A DNA stretch of 64,000 bases from Arcuatula senhousia (taxonomy: Eukaryota > Mollusca > Bivalvia > Mytilida > Mytilidae). Positions 47,801 to 55,316 of this stretch are shown here, in pieces. Made by a program: the position numbers and the translations under genes. Where the stretch lies: contig OZ020308.1 of the NCBI GenBank assembly GCA_963971305.1, forward strand, positions 16,649,092 to 16,713,091, written 5' to 3'. Each line of letters starts with the position of its first letter. The stretch's first letter is position 1. The notes beneath the pieces were generated by a model. The model saw nothing but the letters and a program-made list of their open reading frames with translations. It was not told the origin of the DNA and did no database searches.

Positions 47801-50128
47801 ACTATATGGTGCAAGGCAATTTTATGCCCACAATTCATCTACTTCCTACCAAATATTTTAAGATGCAGGCAACATATGTCTTCCATTCTAGTTTTAGAAA
47901 AGGTTTATATAAGCCATGTCAACAATCTTTCAAAACATTTACCGGTAGTTGTTTCTTGTGTGCGAAAATACTTTTCTAGTCCAAAATGTGTCTTAAAAAT
48001 GCTAAAAATTGATGTTAATAGGCAATTTTCTCAATGCAGGTCAGTTCCATTTTAATTTTTTCCAAAACATACATTTAAAATATATATATATATATATTTA
48101 GTTTCTCATCTTTGGATATTTAATAAATATTTTATCAGCATCTGACAACAGTATTCAAAGGTTGAGACTTGGGTAAACTTTTAGGCCAAAAATAGGCCTT
48201 ATCGTCTCTACTCCTTATAAGATAAAACAGTACTGTTATAGTCTTTAGAGATCTCCCCTTTATCGTATAAGTTTCATTTCTCTTCTTTTATAGACAGCCA
48301 ATGCTGGATCACATGGTCTGCCTAGAATAATAGGAGGAAGTGATCTTATAGCACACACAGCTTCATCTAGGAAAGATTTAGACGAATGGTTTAAAGAGGC
48401 CATACAGGTATGTGGAAATTCTATTGCCCCCAACCTTTATTTGGAAGCATAGGAGTTAAGAATAAATTTCTTTACCATTCCACCCTTCAAAAATTGATTT
48501 AACTTTTGAACACTTTGATAGAATTTTATGAACTTACAACGAGGTAAGAAAGTAACCTATATATATATATAACTGCTGGAAAAGCAGGGGTATATAGTGA
48601 TAGGGTTGTCCATCCTTCTGTCACACCTGGGTGTACCCATCTCTTATCTGCAACTCCTCCTAAACCCGTAGATTGATTTTCATGAAACTTTCACACAATC
48701 TTTGTGACATAATGTAGATGTGCACCTCTTATTTTAGAATTGTATCTGATTGATTTTTTTAGGACAGGGGTATTTATTGGTGAGCTGCCGCTCACAGTTT
48801 TTTTAGTCTTTATACAAAATATACGAACATAATGCTTACACAAATTAAAGCTGATGGTGTTAAGAAGAAGCCTTTTGGTGTCAATAGGTTAAAGATAAAG
48901 TTCACATGTCTTGACAATAGGGGTTACAAACCATACTCTTGCTATGGAGACATGTAATAACCATAACAATATCTGGTTGAGCTTTTAACTCATAGATAAG
49001 GTAAACAACAAAACACTTTCTTGCAATTAAAATCCAATGAAAGGTTACCTTTTGCCATGCTTTAGTGGATAACCTGTTAAGATGACTGTGAAATATTTGT
49101 TTTCCATTAATACATATAATCTTCATATGTTTTGTTGCAGGCTGAAAGTCAACAGAATGATGCTGAAAAAAAGGCACAAGAACTATTTGAGTATGTTTGA
49201 ATGTTAAAACAACAATTTGTAGGTTCCTCCCTCCATAATTTTTATTTCAAGCCACACATAGCATTGTTATTTTATGTTTGTAATGACATTATATATATAT
49301 ATATATATATAAAACTTCAGAAAGTGAGAGAAATATTTAAAAATACAAAACAGAATTGATATGCAGGTAAATGTACAGGACTCAGCATTACAGAAAACAA
49401 AAATAAACTGGAATGGGGAAAAGTCAGTTTTCTCAAACTTCAACTGTTTTGTCTATAGTCCTTTTTAGAATCTATAATTTTGCACTACAGGTTTACCACT
49501 TCAAGTCAGCCTTGCCATTGAAAATCTGTTAAAATTAATTAAAATCATCAACTTGATAAAACATTTTAATATGTCTGCCAAAGTTTTAAAAACTAATTTC
49601 ATATCTAAGACTTCACTCTAAGCCAGTTTATTTGAGTCACAGAGGGGAAATTTCAACAAAAACAGATAGGGATAAATTGATGTTTCCACTAGCTCAACTT
49701 TGTTTTTATCATGTGGGCCTGATGTGGCTGACCCAAAAAGGGAAACTACTGAAAATAAAAAGAAACAAAATCAGATTTCTGGATGAAATTTTGAAAAGGG
49801 CTATACTGAATAAATGTTACAACAAAATTGTTAAACTATGATGATCCATCTTATCTTTTTAATAAGGAAAGACAGAACAATTAAGGCAAATTTTCAGGAA
49901 CTGGAGATCACAATGATCCTGACATGGTACAGGCATTTTTCAAAAGAAATGGAAGGTTAAACCAGGATTAATCAATAACTTCAGAGTTGAAGATGGATGG
50001 TCTTAGAAATATAATGCTGCCAATAAATTGGGTGGGTTCTAAATTTTTTTTAACAAATATTTGTCAACATTTATATTCAATATCTTATGTCTTTCAGTTG
50101 GGAACCTAACAAGAAGAGGTCAAGATGA
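17884..50128 (+). CDS. NBN: Nibrin (NBS1), subunit of the MRN double-strand-break repair complex
   Basis: Exons: 17884-17914, 23263-23396, 24336-24481, 24811-24970, 25728-25831, 30522-30639, 30882-31072, 32547-32638, 39622-39706, 41224-41290, 42154-42248, 44933-45851, 46492-46551, 46743-46928, 48294-48407, 49141-49190, 50098-50128. All junctions agree in phase and sum to 2583 nt, giving 860 residues (human about 754). The FHA domain (about residues 20-100) has GRK, SRKH and KFGTSVNG, the phosphothreonine-binding signature. BRCT1 (about 105-195) includes LGGHMVNDW; BRCT2 (about 215-325) includes VFQGKKFIFLNEKQ and the ending AEIGYAVLYC. Exon 12 encodes an acidic linker with repeated SDDE. The tail has NFKKFKK and IIGGSDLIAH (Mre11-binding region) and ends ELFDWEPNKKRSR, matching the ATM-binding end. 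In the family NBN brings Mre11-Rad50 to breaks and activates ATM. Exon 1 (MWYLISLENP) is the least certain; it is chosen because its MW start and phase fit. The intron after 42248 uses a GC donor. Confidence 0.93.
17960..18674 (+). pseudogene. LINE reverse-transcriptase C-terminal fragments in NBN intron 1
   Basis: Near 18005-18055 one frame reads VENETHFLLECPLYQFMS, the cysteine/histidine-type tail of many LINE proteins. From 18231 a 147-codon frame reads IVIVPQARSESYKHSFFVKT, then ALKWNNLANEI and VAAFKTAIH, the usual end of a CR1/Jockey-like reverse transcriptase. These are probably two fragments of different families. Stops and missing catalytic domains make them remnants. Confidence 0.55.
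18675..19599. other. NBN intron 1, no feature seen
   Basis: AT-rich intronic DNA with no exon, RNA gene or repeat terminus that I can support. Confidence 0.35.
19600..20705 (+). mobile_element. Family B element
   Basis: It starts ATACGACCGCAAAAAATTTGCGG, a hairpin (stem CCGC..GCGG), then GGTATGATG, a (GTC)n-like tract at 19643-19682 and GTCTGTTAAC. The core repeats the phrase CACAATAACTTTAGTTC..GGTT/ATC and GATTTTGGGG..AAATTAGGGGCCAAAAGGGG in 120-130-bp units. It ends near CAGGGTTCAACATGT..GCCAGACATCGATTGG. No coding capacity. The architecture parallels family A. Confidence 0.7.
20940..21370. repeat. Diverged tandem repeat of about 180 bp, three units
   Basis: The phrase CAGCTTCAGCATGATGAGT recurs near 20971 and 21148 with a variant near 21311, each followed by TGCCTC..CTTTCCAGGT. 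It is adjacent to the family B copy and may be its extension. Confidence 0.55.
21700..22560 (-). pseudogene. LINE reverse-transcriptase C-terminal remnant, split by a MITE
   Basis: Read on the minus strand, fragments in shifting frames include WQMEFHPSKCQLSHITN, LGVTIHKT, NTHIENIIKK and MLNTLNW. These are recognisable C-terminal reverse-transcriptase segments of CR1/Jockey-type non-LTR elements. Frameshifts and stops mark it as dead. It is interrupted by the TIR element at 22119-22373; removing that and one TTTATA copy joins the flanking pieces. Confidence 0.65.
22119..22373. mobile_element. 255-bp MITE with TTTATA target duplication
   Basis: The ends CAGAGTTCCCAC and GTGAGAACCCTG are inverted repeats. 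TTTATA flanks both sides (22113-22118 and 22374-22379). Internal DNA repeats CCTTGAA and GTCTTTGAAT words. It is non-coding, and inserted in the older LINE remnant. Confidence 0.75.
22568..22835 (+). repeat. Partial family B-like sequence
   Basis: It opens with GTCTGTCTGTCCGTCCGTTG, then the phrase TGTGTAATCTGAATCTCAAAA, shared with copies near 44818 and 50302. It ends with family B core words (CCAAATGCTATGAAACTTTACAG). Confidence 0.5.
22838..23001 (+). repeat. SINE-like repeat copy 2 with (CA)n tail
   Basis: It contains GCGATTAGGTTTGTCAGTTA, CTGCCCAGACCAAGGTCAG, GGTGTGTTGAAAAGGGTGTT and a CACACACA tail. Same family as 5268-5400. Confidence 0.6.
23310..23975 (+). repeat. NBN: 93-bp exon/5'-splice-site tandem array in the NBN FHA exon, 7 copies
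   Basis: The first unit is the true end of NBN exon 2 with its donor (CACATA|GTAAGT at 23397). Six further copies follow at about 93-bp spacing, each repeating the exon tail that encodes DIMIA..AVSRKHAQFELE plus the donor. Copy 5 has lost GTAAGT (CCTACCCTTAAGT) and the last has GTGAGT. The unit is 31 codons with no stop in the exon frame, so 23298-24041 is open throughout. Use of the first donor gives a normal-length FHA domain; use of a later one would add multiples of about 31 residues. Copies differ by several substitutions, so the array is not brand new. Confidence 0.9.
25080..25260 (-). repeat. LINE/SINE 3'-tail-like repeat
   Basis: ACAAGAATACAAGTTTATTG matches a phrase at about 15548, followed in both by a CCAATTA..GGAC/GGCC segment. 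In reverse complement this reads as an element ending in TTCTTGTA, like a retroelement tail. Confidence 0.4.
25843..28668. mobile_element. Foldback element with ~443-bp inverted arms and ATGTT target duplication
   Basis: The left arm (25843-26285) and right arm (28224-28668) are near-identical reverse complements beginning CAGGGGGTCCAAT. The 5-bp ATGTT lies directly outside both ends (25838-25842, 28669-28673). Both arms carry TTGGTAAGTG words close to the tip. A 65-codon ORF (MPKKTGFVSGTLITNVRF core) exists in both arms, with no known domain. The 1.9-kb interior holds a reverse-transcriptase fragment. The insertion lies in NBN intron 5, six bp after the last base of GTAAG in the donor. I cannot assign a superfamily. 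Confidence 0.85.
26750..28140 (-). pseudogene. Non-LTR retrotransposon reverse-transcriptase fragment inside the foldback element
   Basis: On the minus strand, successive pieces read SPGLDNISNDML, WSKSYICPIYKSENP, PENYRGIAINNSIGKLF (RT palm start), GVRQGDVPSPNLFKFFINDL, then CLLYADNLVLMA and KTKVVVFNNSG, and finally a C-terminal part with IKPICLYGCENWG and NLAVLSELGRFPLY. The catalytic box is YADN rather than YADD. The pieces are in different frames (27720-28244, 27430-27723, 27197-27553, 26751-27071). There is no endonuclease domain, so it is an inactive 5'-truncated LINE. Confidence 0.85.
28868..29084. mobile_element. 217-bp TIR element (MITE)
   Basis: GGGTGTCACAGCCC at the left and GGGCTGTGACACCC at the right are perfect inverted ends. 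The interior repeats GAATACCGAATACC-type words. No coding capacity. Confidence 0.75.
29227..29780. mobile_element. ~555-bp TIR element
   Basis: The left end reads GTATAGTCCATTTGAG..ATAAATCAACGAAAA. The right end has the matching reverse complement (TTTTCGTTGATTTATA..CTCAAACGGACTATAC). Inverted ends of about 32 bp with two mismatches. Non-coding. Confidence 0.7.
30072..30192. repeat. Imperfect hairpin with ~55-bp arms
   Basis: The arms run AGAATATATGACTTTTTG..CACTTGTTTTTTTGG and the reverse complement CACCAAAACAAGTGAT..GTCCTATATTCTA, closing over CACCCTTCGGGTT. It lies in NBN intron 5, about 330 bp before exon 6. Probably a small foldback element. Confidence 0.7.
31034..32043 (+). repeat. NBN: 51-bp exon/5'-splice-site tandem array at NBN exon 7, about 20 copies
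   Basis: The first unit is the true end of NBN exon 7 (coding SHNWILHVQAFLR) and its donor GTAAGT at 31073. About 19 more copies of the last 39 exon bases plus the donor and a few intron bases follow, with very few substitutions. Every copy carries GTAAGT except the last (GTGAGT). In the exon frame the sequence runs straight into TAA at each donor, so only the first donor gives full-length NBN. A different frame is open for 359 codons (30994-32073), but this is a by-product of the 3n period. Confidence 0.92.
34058..34730 (-). CDS. Candidate small antisense gene within NBN intron 8 (80 residues, two exons)
   Basis: Proposed exon 34730-34671 starts with ATG in a good context (AAAAATGGCGG) and encodes MAAHGLHIDVWSVTVKLPSS. 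Its donor is AGT|GTAGGC, a weak match. Proposed exon 34240-34058 follows a strong acceptor (TCTTTTCCTGTTATAG) and is open for 60 codons to TAA, with the segments SIVYTSHLLPTMGDVLS and FMKDIIQEKNNF. Both junctions are phase 0. About 200 bp upstream are a CRE and a TCTCGCGAGA motif. I do not recognise the protein. The evidence is splice logic and an open frame in AT-rich DNA, so it could be chance or transposon-derived. Confidence 0.3.
34923..34951 (-). promoter_or_regulatory. Candidate promoter: CRE plus TCTCGCGAGA motif
   Basis: TGACGTCA (34923-34930) and the palindrome TCTCGCGAGA (34942-34951) lie 11 bp apart in otherwise AT-rich intronic DNA. The second motif is known from TATA-less metazoan promoters. 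It is about 200 bp upstream of the candidate antisense ATG at 34730. Confidence 0.4.
35237..38558 (+). mobile_element. Family B element interrupted by a family A insertion
   Basis: It starts ATACGATGGCAAAAAATTTGCGG with a (GTC)n tract and GTGTCTGTTAAC, and ends GGTCGTATCATGCTGCGCTCGGCGAAGC, whose GCTGCGC..GGCGAAGC forms a 3' hairpin. Core units of about 120 bp (GGTCCGATTTTGAAA..AATTAGGGGCCAAA) continue on both sides of the insertion at 36228-37784. Confidence 0.75.
36228..37784 (+). mobile_element. Family A element nested in family B
   Basis: A complete copy: 5' hairpin AGCTCACCTGACCCGAAGGG, CGTCCGTCC tract, core repeats of about 480 bp, and 3' CAGGTGAGCGATTCAGGCTCC..CTTG. The left flank GTAACTTTTT and right flank TTTATTTTGGTCCG join into the uninterrupted family B core phrase seen at about 38070 (GTAACTTTTTTATTTCTGG). 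This gives an empty-site comparison, with the insertion inside a T run and no duplication beyond what the T run could hide. Confidence 0.8.
39622..40860 (+). repeat. NBN: 96-bp exon/5'-splice-site tandem array at NBN exon 9, 13 donors
   Basis: NBN exon 9 (39622-39706, coding NPVQSQSLYNTDVLVANTE) and its donor CAGCAG|GTAAAA are followed by 12 more copies. Donors recur at 39707, 39803, 39900, 39981, 40077, 40173, 40268, 40362, 40458, 40554, 40650, 40746 and 40842, with one short 81-bp unit. Later copies lack the exon's own acceptor (AAAAAATAG|GT). Reading past any donor in frame gives TAA at once, so only the first donor joins correctly to exon 10. Confidence 0.92.
41811..41999. mobile_element. 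~190-bp TIR element (MITE)
   Basis: CCTAGATTCTCATCC at the left and GGATGAGAACCTAGG at the right are inverted ends (one mismatch). The AT-rich interior is non-coding. It lies in NBN intron 10. Confidence 0.7.
42431..44271. mobile_element. TIR element with TTA-type flanks, containing a SINE-like insertion
   Basis: GGCCACACAGAATTAATTAC..TTCTTCGGA at the left and its reverse complement ending CTGTGTGGCC at the right, with one mismatch in about 32 bp. TTA lies outside both ends. The interior has GGAGCGAGCGAGCG / AAGCGAGCGA words near both ends and the repeat at 43355-43840 in the middle. No transposase ORF. It lies in NBN intron 11. Confidence 0.7.
43355..43840 (+). repeat. GC-rich SINE-like repeat (full copy)
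   Basis: It starts near GTGCGGGCCCGG, with the phrases CTAGCTTGTCGTAAGAGGCG, TGTACCCTAGGTGGCTGAAT and CCTGACCGCCGACC, and ends GGGTTGCACGGGCGTAAAACACC then AACTCACTCACTC. A second, truncated copy is at 47285-47484. The TAAAACACC plus short-repeat tail resembles SINE tails. Clear A and B boxes were not identified. ORFs here are incidental. Confidence 0.6.
46005..46150. mobile_element. Small foldback/MITE in NBN intron 12
   Basis: AATATTGGTGAGGGA..TTTTGTGGGT at the left is mirrored by ACCCACGAAAATTTGTCCCCACCAAT at the right. Non-coding. Confidence 0.55.
46929..47010 (+). repeat. NBN: Decayed second copy of the NBN exon-14 end and donor
   Basis: Directly after the exon-14 donor (AAAAAG|GTGAGG at 46929), the sequence GAGGGTCCCTAAGGGTTTGT..GTCAGGGACTTCAAAAAC..TTCAAAAG|GTATC repeats the last 75-80 bases of the exon and its donor with substitutions and small indels. 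Reading through in frame reaches TAG quickly, so it is not coding. It is the same kind of duplication as the three arrays, but only one old copy. Confidence 0.8.
47285..47484 (+). repeat. Truncated copy of the GC-rich SINE-like repeat
   Basis: About 200 bp matching 43393-43590 with only a few differences (GCCTAGCTTGTCG to GAGAGTGCCACG). It lacks both ends of the fuller copy. Confidence 0.75.
47640..48060 (+). repeat. Another hairpin-started interspersed repeat
   Basis: It opens TCACCTGCAACGTGTTGCAAAGCGAC (hairpin GCAAC..GTTGC), then CGTCTCGCATTGTCTTGCGTCCG and a core with TATTGATATTTGGTATGTAGC. Same overall layout as families A and B. The 3' end is unclear. Confidence 0.5.
48570..48803 (+). 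repeat. Short hairpin-bounded interspersed repeat
   Basis: The left end TGCTGGAAAAGCAGGGGTAT is followed by a CCATCCTTCTGTC tract. The right end GTGAGCTGCCGCTCACAG is a hairpin. It resembles the unit at 58290-58715, which ends AGCGGGGGTATTACTAGTGA. Confidence 0.5.
49288..49312. repeat. (AT)n microsatellite
   Basis: An uninterrupted alternating AT tract of about 22 bp in NBN intron 16. A similar tract is near 48083-48099. Confidence 0.8.
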
Positions 50129-50211
50129 CTGTAGAATAGCTGATGCACAGAAGAGACAAACAATGAAATTTTGTATCGTTGAATTTTTTGTTAATAATGA
50201 TTAAAAGTCGA

Positions 50212-50217
50212 AATAAA
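50212..50217 (+). terminator. NBN: Polyadenylation signal for NBN
   Basis: AATAAA lies 84 bp downstream of the NBN stop codon at 50126-50128. Confidence 0.6.
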
Positions 50218-50284
50218 TGAAGTTTATTTATGATTTTTACCTGTGTCACTAAAGGAGAAAGCAGGTCTAGGAGTTCACTATAGG

Positions 50285-52900
50285 GGTACCTGTTTTTTGT
50301 AAACTGAATCTTACAAACCAAAAGCTAGATCTTTTTGAAATTTTACTCAGTGATTACAGATTAATTGACAGTTTCCCCTCCACTTTTATAATTCCGTTTA
50401 GAAATTATGGGCCTTAAAGCGACATTTTTCTTTGTTACCACAATATCTCTTGTTCTGGTTGACCAAATAATATGAAACTACAGTAATTTAGTTACCATAA
50501 AGAATAAAAATAAACCTTTTTTGTTTTGTTTTCCACTATAACTTTAGTTCTGGTTGACTGATTGCTATGAAATTTTACTTACAACTGTGTGCCTTATCAT
50601 AAAATGATTGATTGGAATGACCTTTTTAAGTCTGCCCTATTTTAATTAAACAAGAGGCTCCCAGGAGCCCGAATCGCTCACCTAACTTAAATGACTGATT
50701 GAATGAAAATAAGTTTGGGTTACCCCAGGTGAAAAGCTCTAATTAAGGGTAAAGCACATACAGCCAAACATTCAAGCAAACAAAAGCTTTTCTTAATCTT
50801 TTATTGGTTTAATCTGCAAGGCAATAACCAAAAACTTGACAATTAGGGGCCATAACTTTTACAGGGGGTCATCTGACAGCTTCAGTCTTATTAATATTTT
50901 TGAAGAGCTTATTGAACTGAAGATTTAAGCAAGCAACAATTTTTCTCTAGCTGTAACAGCTTTTATTCTATAGGTCAAATACACAAAAAAACAATACATG
51001 TATTTTCACCTTTAAAGGACCATAATCCCTATAGGGGTCATTTGACTATTTTGACCCTGAAATCATTTTTTAGCTCACCTAGACCTAAGGTCCATGTGAG
51101 CTATTGCCATCAATTGGTGTCTGTTGTGGTCGTTGTCGTCTGTCGTGGTCTTCTGTTAACAATTTTTCAAAAATCTTCTCTGAAACTACTAAACAAACAA
51201 AATTTAATGAAACTTGGTATGAATGATCCTTAGGGTGTCCTGCACTAAATTTGTGTTTCAATTTTTGATCCGTCAAAAAACATGACCACTATTACTAAAA
51301 ATAGACCAGGGGGTCAGACTACTGTTTTTGGCTTGTAAATCAAAAAGTATAAATAAAAGATAGATGAAATCTGATGCCACCCTACTGCTTCAGCATCTGT
51401 CTCCATTTGGTCCAAGTTGTCAGATGATCTCTTATAGGAGTTACAGCCCCTTAAATGTGAAAAATAGCATTTTCATGTTTTTGGCTTATAGAATGAAAAC
51501 TATTGCAGATAGAGAAAAGCTGTTGCTTGCTTAAATGTTCAGCTCATTTAGCTCTACAAAAGTCTTCTTAGGGTTGAATTTGTCAGATGACCCCTTATAG
51601 GGGATACAGCCCTTTCAAGGCAAAAACAGTGTTTTTTGGCCTATAGAATTAAGACTTTTGCAGATAGAGAAAAGCTGTTGCTTGCTTAAATGTTCAGCTC
51701 ATTTAGTTCTACAATAGTCTTCATAGGGTTGAGGTTGTCAGATGACCCCTTATAGGGATTACACACCCTTAACAAACATGTTTCATGTTTTTGGCCTATT
51801 AACTGAAAAACTTATTATATAACATATAATAGCAGATAGAGAAAAGCTGTTGCTTGCTTAAATGTTCAGCTCATTTAGCTCTACAAAAATCTCCATAAGG
51901 TCGAAGTAGTCAGATGACCCCTTATAGGCGAAAAACAGTGTTTATTGCCTACAGAATGAAAACTATTGCAGATAGAGAAAAGCTGTTACTAGCTTAAATG
52001 TTCAGCTCATTTAGCTCTACAAAAATCTCCATAAGGTTGAAGTTGTCAGATGACCCCTTAAAGGTGAAAAATAGTGTTTTTGGCCTAAAGAAGATAGAGA
52101 AAAGCTGTTGCTTGCTTTAATGTTCAGCTCATTAGCATTCATAGGGTTGAAGTTGTCAGATGACCCCTTATAGGGATTACAGCCCCTAAATAAACATGTT
52201 TCATGTTTTTGGCTAATATAGGGTTGACATCAAGACAAGGTGAGCAATTCAGGCTCCTGTGAGCCTCTTGTTTAGATTTCAATGAGCTTCACAATAGTCC
52301 AATGCTAACTTTTCCTCTAGCACTTCAGTTTTCAAGATAAAGTCCAAAAACTGTGAGAATTGTCAATTCAGACCATTAAGGGGAAATAACCCCTATAAGG
52401 AGTTATCCCACAACTTTGACTCATTGGAGAGATTTGTAGTAAGAGCTTTTGATGCTGTTAAAGGGGGGTTGCTTTGGATTTTCTGTATCTCATATACATT
52501 GTACTTTGTGAGCTATAAGCCAAAAACAATGGTCTGACCCCCTGTTCTATTTTTAGCAATAGCAGCCATCTTGGTTGGTCTGCATGCATAAATTTCACAA
52601 ACTTGGTAGAGGACATCCTAAAGATTAAGTATACAGTTTTGAAAGCAATCCCTTCAGTGGTTTCAGAGAAGAAGATCTTTGGAGAAAAGTTAACAGACGC
52701 TTAAAGATGACAATAGCTTACATGACCCTTTGGGTCAGGTGAGCTAAAAATGGGTACCAAAAGAGGCAAATATGCAAATTTTTTTATATACGGGTATACA
52801 TGTTTAATCTATTGACTATCTATATTCGGCATAGAACATACAGGGTTCAACATTGTGCCATTTGACGCAGGGCCAGACATCGATTGGTCTTTATTGAGAG
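50285..52900. repeat. Worn family B-like DNA hosting family A insertions
   Basis: The left remnant (CTGAATCTTACAAACC, CTTTAGTTCTGGTTGACTGA) and right remnant (GGTACCAAAAGAGGCAAATAT, CATACAGGGTTCAACATTGT, CCAGACATCGATTGGTC) are family B core and 3'-end words. They are separated by the family A block at 50651-52745. Confidence 0.55.
50651..52745 (-). mobile_element. Family A element (reverse) containing a second family A element (forward)
   Basis: The outer copy runs in reverse from CAAGAGGCTCCCAGGAGCC at 50651 to CCCTTTGGGTCAGGTGAGCT at 52745. Inside it a forward copy runs from the 5' hairpin at 51072 (AGCTCACCTAGACC..GGTCCATGTGAGCT) to GGTGAGCAATTCAGGCTCC..CTTG at 52270. The inner copy is again flanked by T runs (CATTTTTT on the left, TTTAGATTTC on the right). 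Confidence 0.75.
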
Positions 52901-53119
52901 ACCAGACATTTACACAAATATTGTATTGGTTGCTCATGGTGCATTCAATTAATAACCAAGTTTAGACACATTTTCTGACACTGCCAATTTTATCTGGATC
53001 ATGTCAAATTAATTGAGGCAGGCTTTTGTCACATTATTATTAATGAAATCATAGAAACCTCAAAATTAGATTAATCAAGGAAGGAAAGTAATAAAAGTAC
53101 CTAAGACAAATATATAAAT

Positions 53120-53125
53120 TTTATT
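53120..53125 (-). terminator. Candidate polyadenylation signal for MZT2
   Basis: TTTATT on the plus strand is AATAAA on the minus strand, about 360 bp after the MZT2 stop codon. Confidence 0.4.
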
Positions 53126-53483
53126 TCAATTTTCTTAAACCATACAAATATAACAATAAAACCCTGCACATAATGTTTAATTCTAGCGCATGTAATACCT
53201 GTATTAACAACACAACCATATAAACTACAAAGCAAATTGAATCGTTAAATGATATTCCAACCCATCCAATCAAAATGATGCCCTTGAAAAATCATGTGAA
53301 CATGTAGCCTTCATGAAATTGTTTCAAGAGATTTAAATTGTATTGAATGGCATTTTAAAACACATAGAAACAACAATAAGAACTTCCACAAAATTGTTAT
53401 TAAACTATTTTGATGTGACCCATTTACAACATTAGCATATATTTCAATTTCACATTTTTTTACAATTAAGCATTAGGTGTTTA

Positions 53484-54746
53484 TCATCTTCTATAGTCTG
53501 TCCGTTTAAGGTTTGGTTCTGATGGCATCCTTCCTCTTGACCCAGATCTTGCCCTCTGGTCTCGGCTTCTGTTATATCCTGGGTCACTAACTACTGTTCT
53601 ACTTAGTCCATTTTCTTTTCCATGGGTACCAGCTGAAGACACTGGTTTCCGTCTTTGCTGTCCTAACATTGACATTAACATTTGGAGAACTGCTGTTGGA
53701 GCAACATTCATTTTCAGCAGGTCCAGTATGATTCTGAAAAAATAATAGTTAAAACAACTTCATTAAAAAAAAATCTAAGGGAAGCATTATGTACCAGTAG
53801 AAAAGTATAGAATTTCAATGTCTCAGATGAGTGAAGATATCCATTTGTCATAGAGGTTTATCAAATTTGATGTATAGTTTACACACCATTAACATTAGAA
53901 TGATTGACATTCTTTTAATATGAGTTGACATTTATGTTTAACACTTTTGGACAAAATTCATTTTGATATGTTAATCTTTATGCCCCCCTAACTTTGTTAG
54001 TTTTTCAGTCTGTTCTACCGTCCTTCCGTCACACTTTAGTATTCCGCACTTTTTTTCGACATCCTTGCATATATTCAAAAGATTTTTGGTATGTGAGTCT
54101 ACCATGATGAGTTACAAGTCAAGTTTGAGTTTCGTTCCAGTCCACTGATTTTGACCTAAATTACGGCCCTTGAACTTAGCAAATTTTGTAAAAAAACAGT
54201 TTTCCACACTTTTTTTCTACATAACAGGTTTTTAGTATGTGAGTCTACCATGATGATTTACAGGTAAAGTTTTAGTTTCTTTCTGGTCCACTGATTTTGA
54301 CCTAAATTACGGCCCTTGGACTAAGCAAATTTTGTAAAAATAACAGTTTTATTTTATTTGCTAGCATCAGTGTCATCTTGACACATTTCCTTGTTTTTCT
54401 AAAGGATTTTGTTAACACTGAAACTGAAGATGATTTGCTTTCAAGATTTGCCACCAGCTACATCCATGACATCAGCAACTTTTTTTAGTTAAGGGTCATA
54501 AATCCTGCCATTTACCAAATTTGTGTTAAAAACTTACAAGTAATTCTCAGACAATATTTCTCATAACCTATGTTCATAAAAAAGTGTACTAAACATTCCA
54601 ATCTTCAGTCCAAAGAAATATACTTACTTAAACACACATGGATCCAATGTGATCCCAGCAAGCTGTGAAAGCTCATACAGTTCTGCTTCATCTAACGTAA
54701 GGACATTTTTACTCAGTAGGGTGTACTTTAAAGTCTGCTGTGACAT
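53484..54746 (-). CDS. MZT2: Mitotic-spindle organizing protein 2 (MOZART2)
   Basis: Two coding exons on the minus strand: 54746-54628 (ATG to donor TTTAA|GTAAGT) and 53733-53484 (acceptor TTTTTTCAG to TGA). They join in phase at a lysine codon and sum to 369 nt, giving 122 residues. The core (LTLDEAELYELSQLAGITLD, then IILDLLKMNVAPTAVLQML) matches the MOZART2 helical domain, which binds gamma-tubulin complex proteins at centrosomes and spindle poles. The C-terminus is basic, serine/arginine-rich and divergent, as usual in the family. An acceptor just upstream (TCTTTTCAG|G, exon edge 54771) implies a non-coding first exon further upstream. The gene converges on NBN and diverges from OSBP. Confidence 0.88.
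53985..54395 (+). repeat. Interspersed repeat in the MZT2 intron with ~170-bp internal duplication
   Basis: It starts GCCCCCCTAACTTTGTTAG and CTGTTCTACCGTCCTTCCGTC. The phrase TGTGAGTCTACCATGATGA and TTTTGACCTAAATTACGGCC occur twice. It ends near GCATCAGTGTCATCTTGACA. The layout resembles the family A/B elements. Confidence 0.55.
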
Positions 54747-55205
54747 TTTTAACAATTAAAGGTTTCTTTACCTGAAAAGACAGAACAATGACTAACATTA
54801 AACATGTTAAAAATAGGGTAGATGTTTTGAAATATGTTTTGGTTTTGCCAGACCTCAAGCAATAAATAAATTTTTGCCTATTAATCTTAGTGTAATTTTT
54901 AAGAATTTTTGCTGGTCCTCAGGAAATTCTGCTGGACAAATAGGCAGGTCCGCCACATTTCAAAATGTCTGCATCTAAAGGGACACTAAATGATACCCCG
55001 CCACGATATAACAATAGTTCATAAAATTTGATTTTTCAAAGTGGCCAATCTCAAAAACATTTTTCTGATCATGCTGGAAATTGATTTGACCTGTATTTAA
55101 TTGTACTTAACAGCTGTGCAAAATATCATTCAAATCATTTGAATCCCTTGACACGTTTTCAAGTTATTGGTCGTAAACTCAAAATTTCAAGAAATTTGTA
55201 TGTAT

Positions 55206-55316
55206 CCTTGTTTGTGATGGTATTTAACACCCTTTATCGACACACCTGGGCCAGTTTTAATAGTGGAGGAAAACCACAGACCTTGGGCAGATAACTGACA
55301 AACCTAATCACATACT
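55206..55316 (-). repeat. SINE-like repeat copy 3 (reverse)
   Basis: The reverse complement of the phrases in 5268-5400 and 22838-23001: TTTAACACCC, CACACCTGGGCCAG, GACCTTGGGCAGATAACTGA, CAAACCTAATC. Confidence 0.65.
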
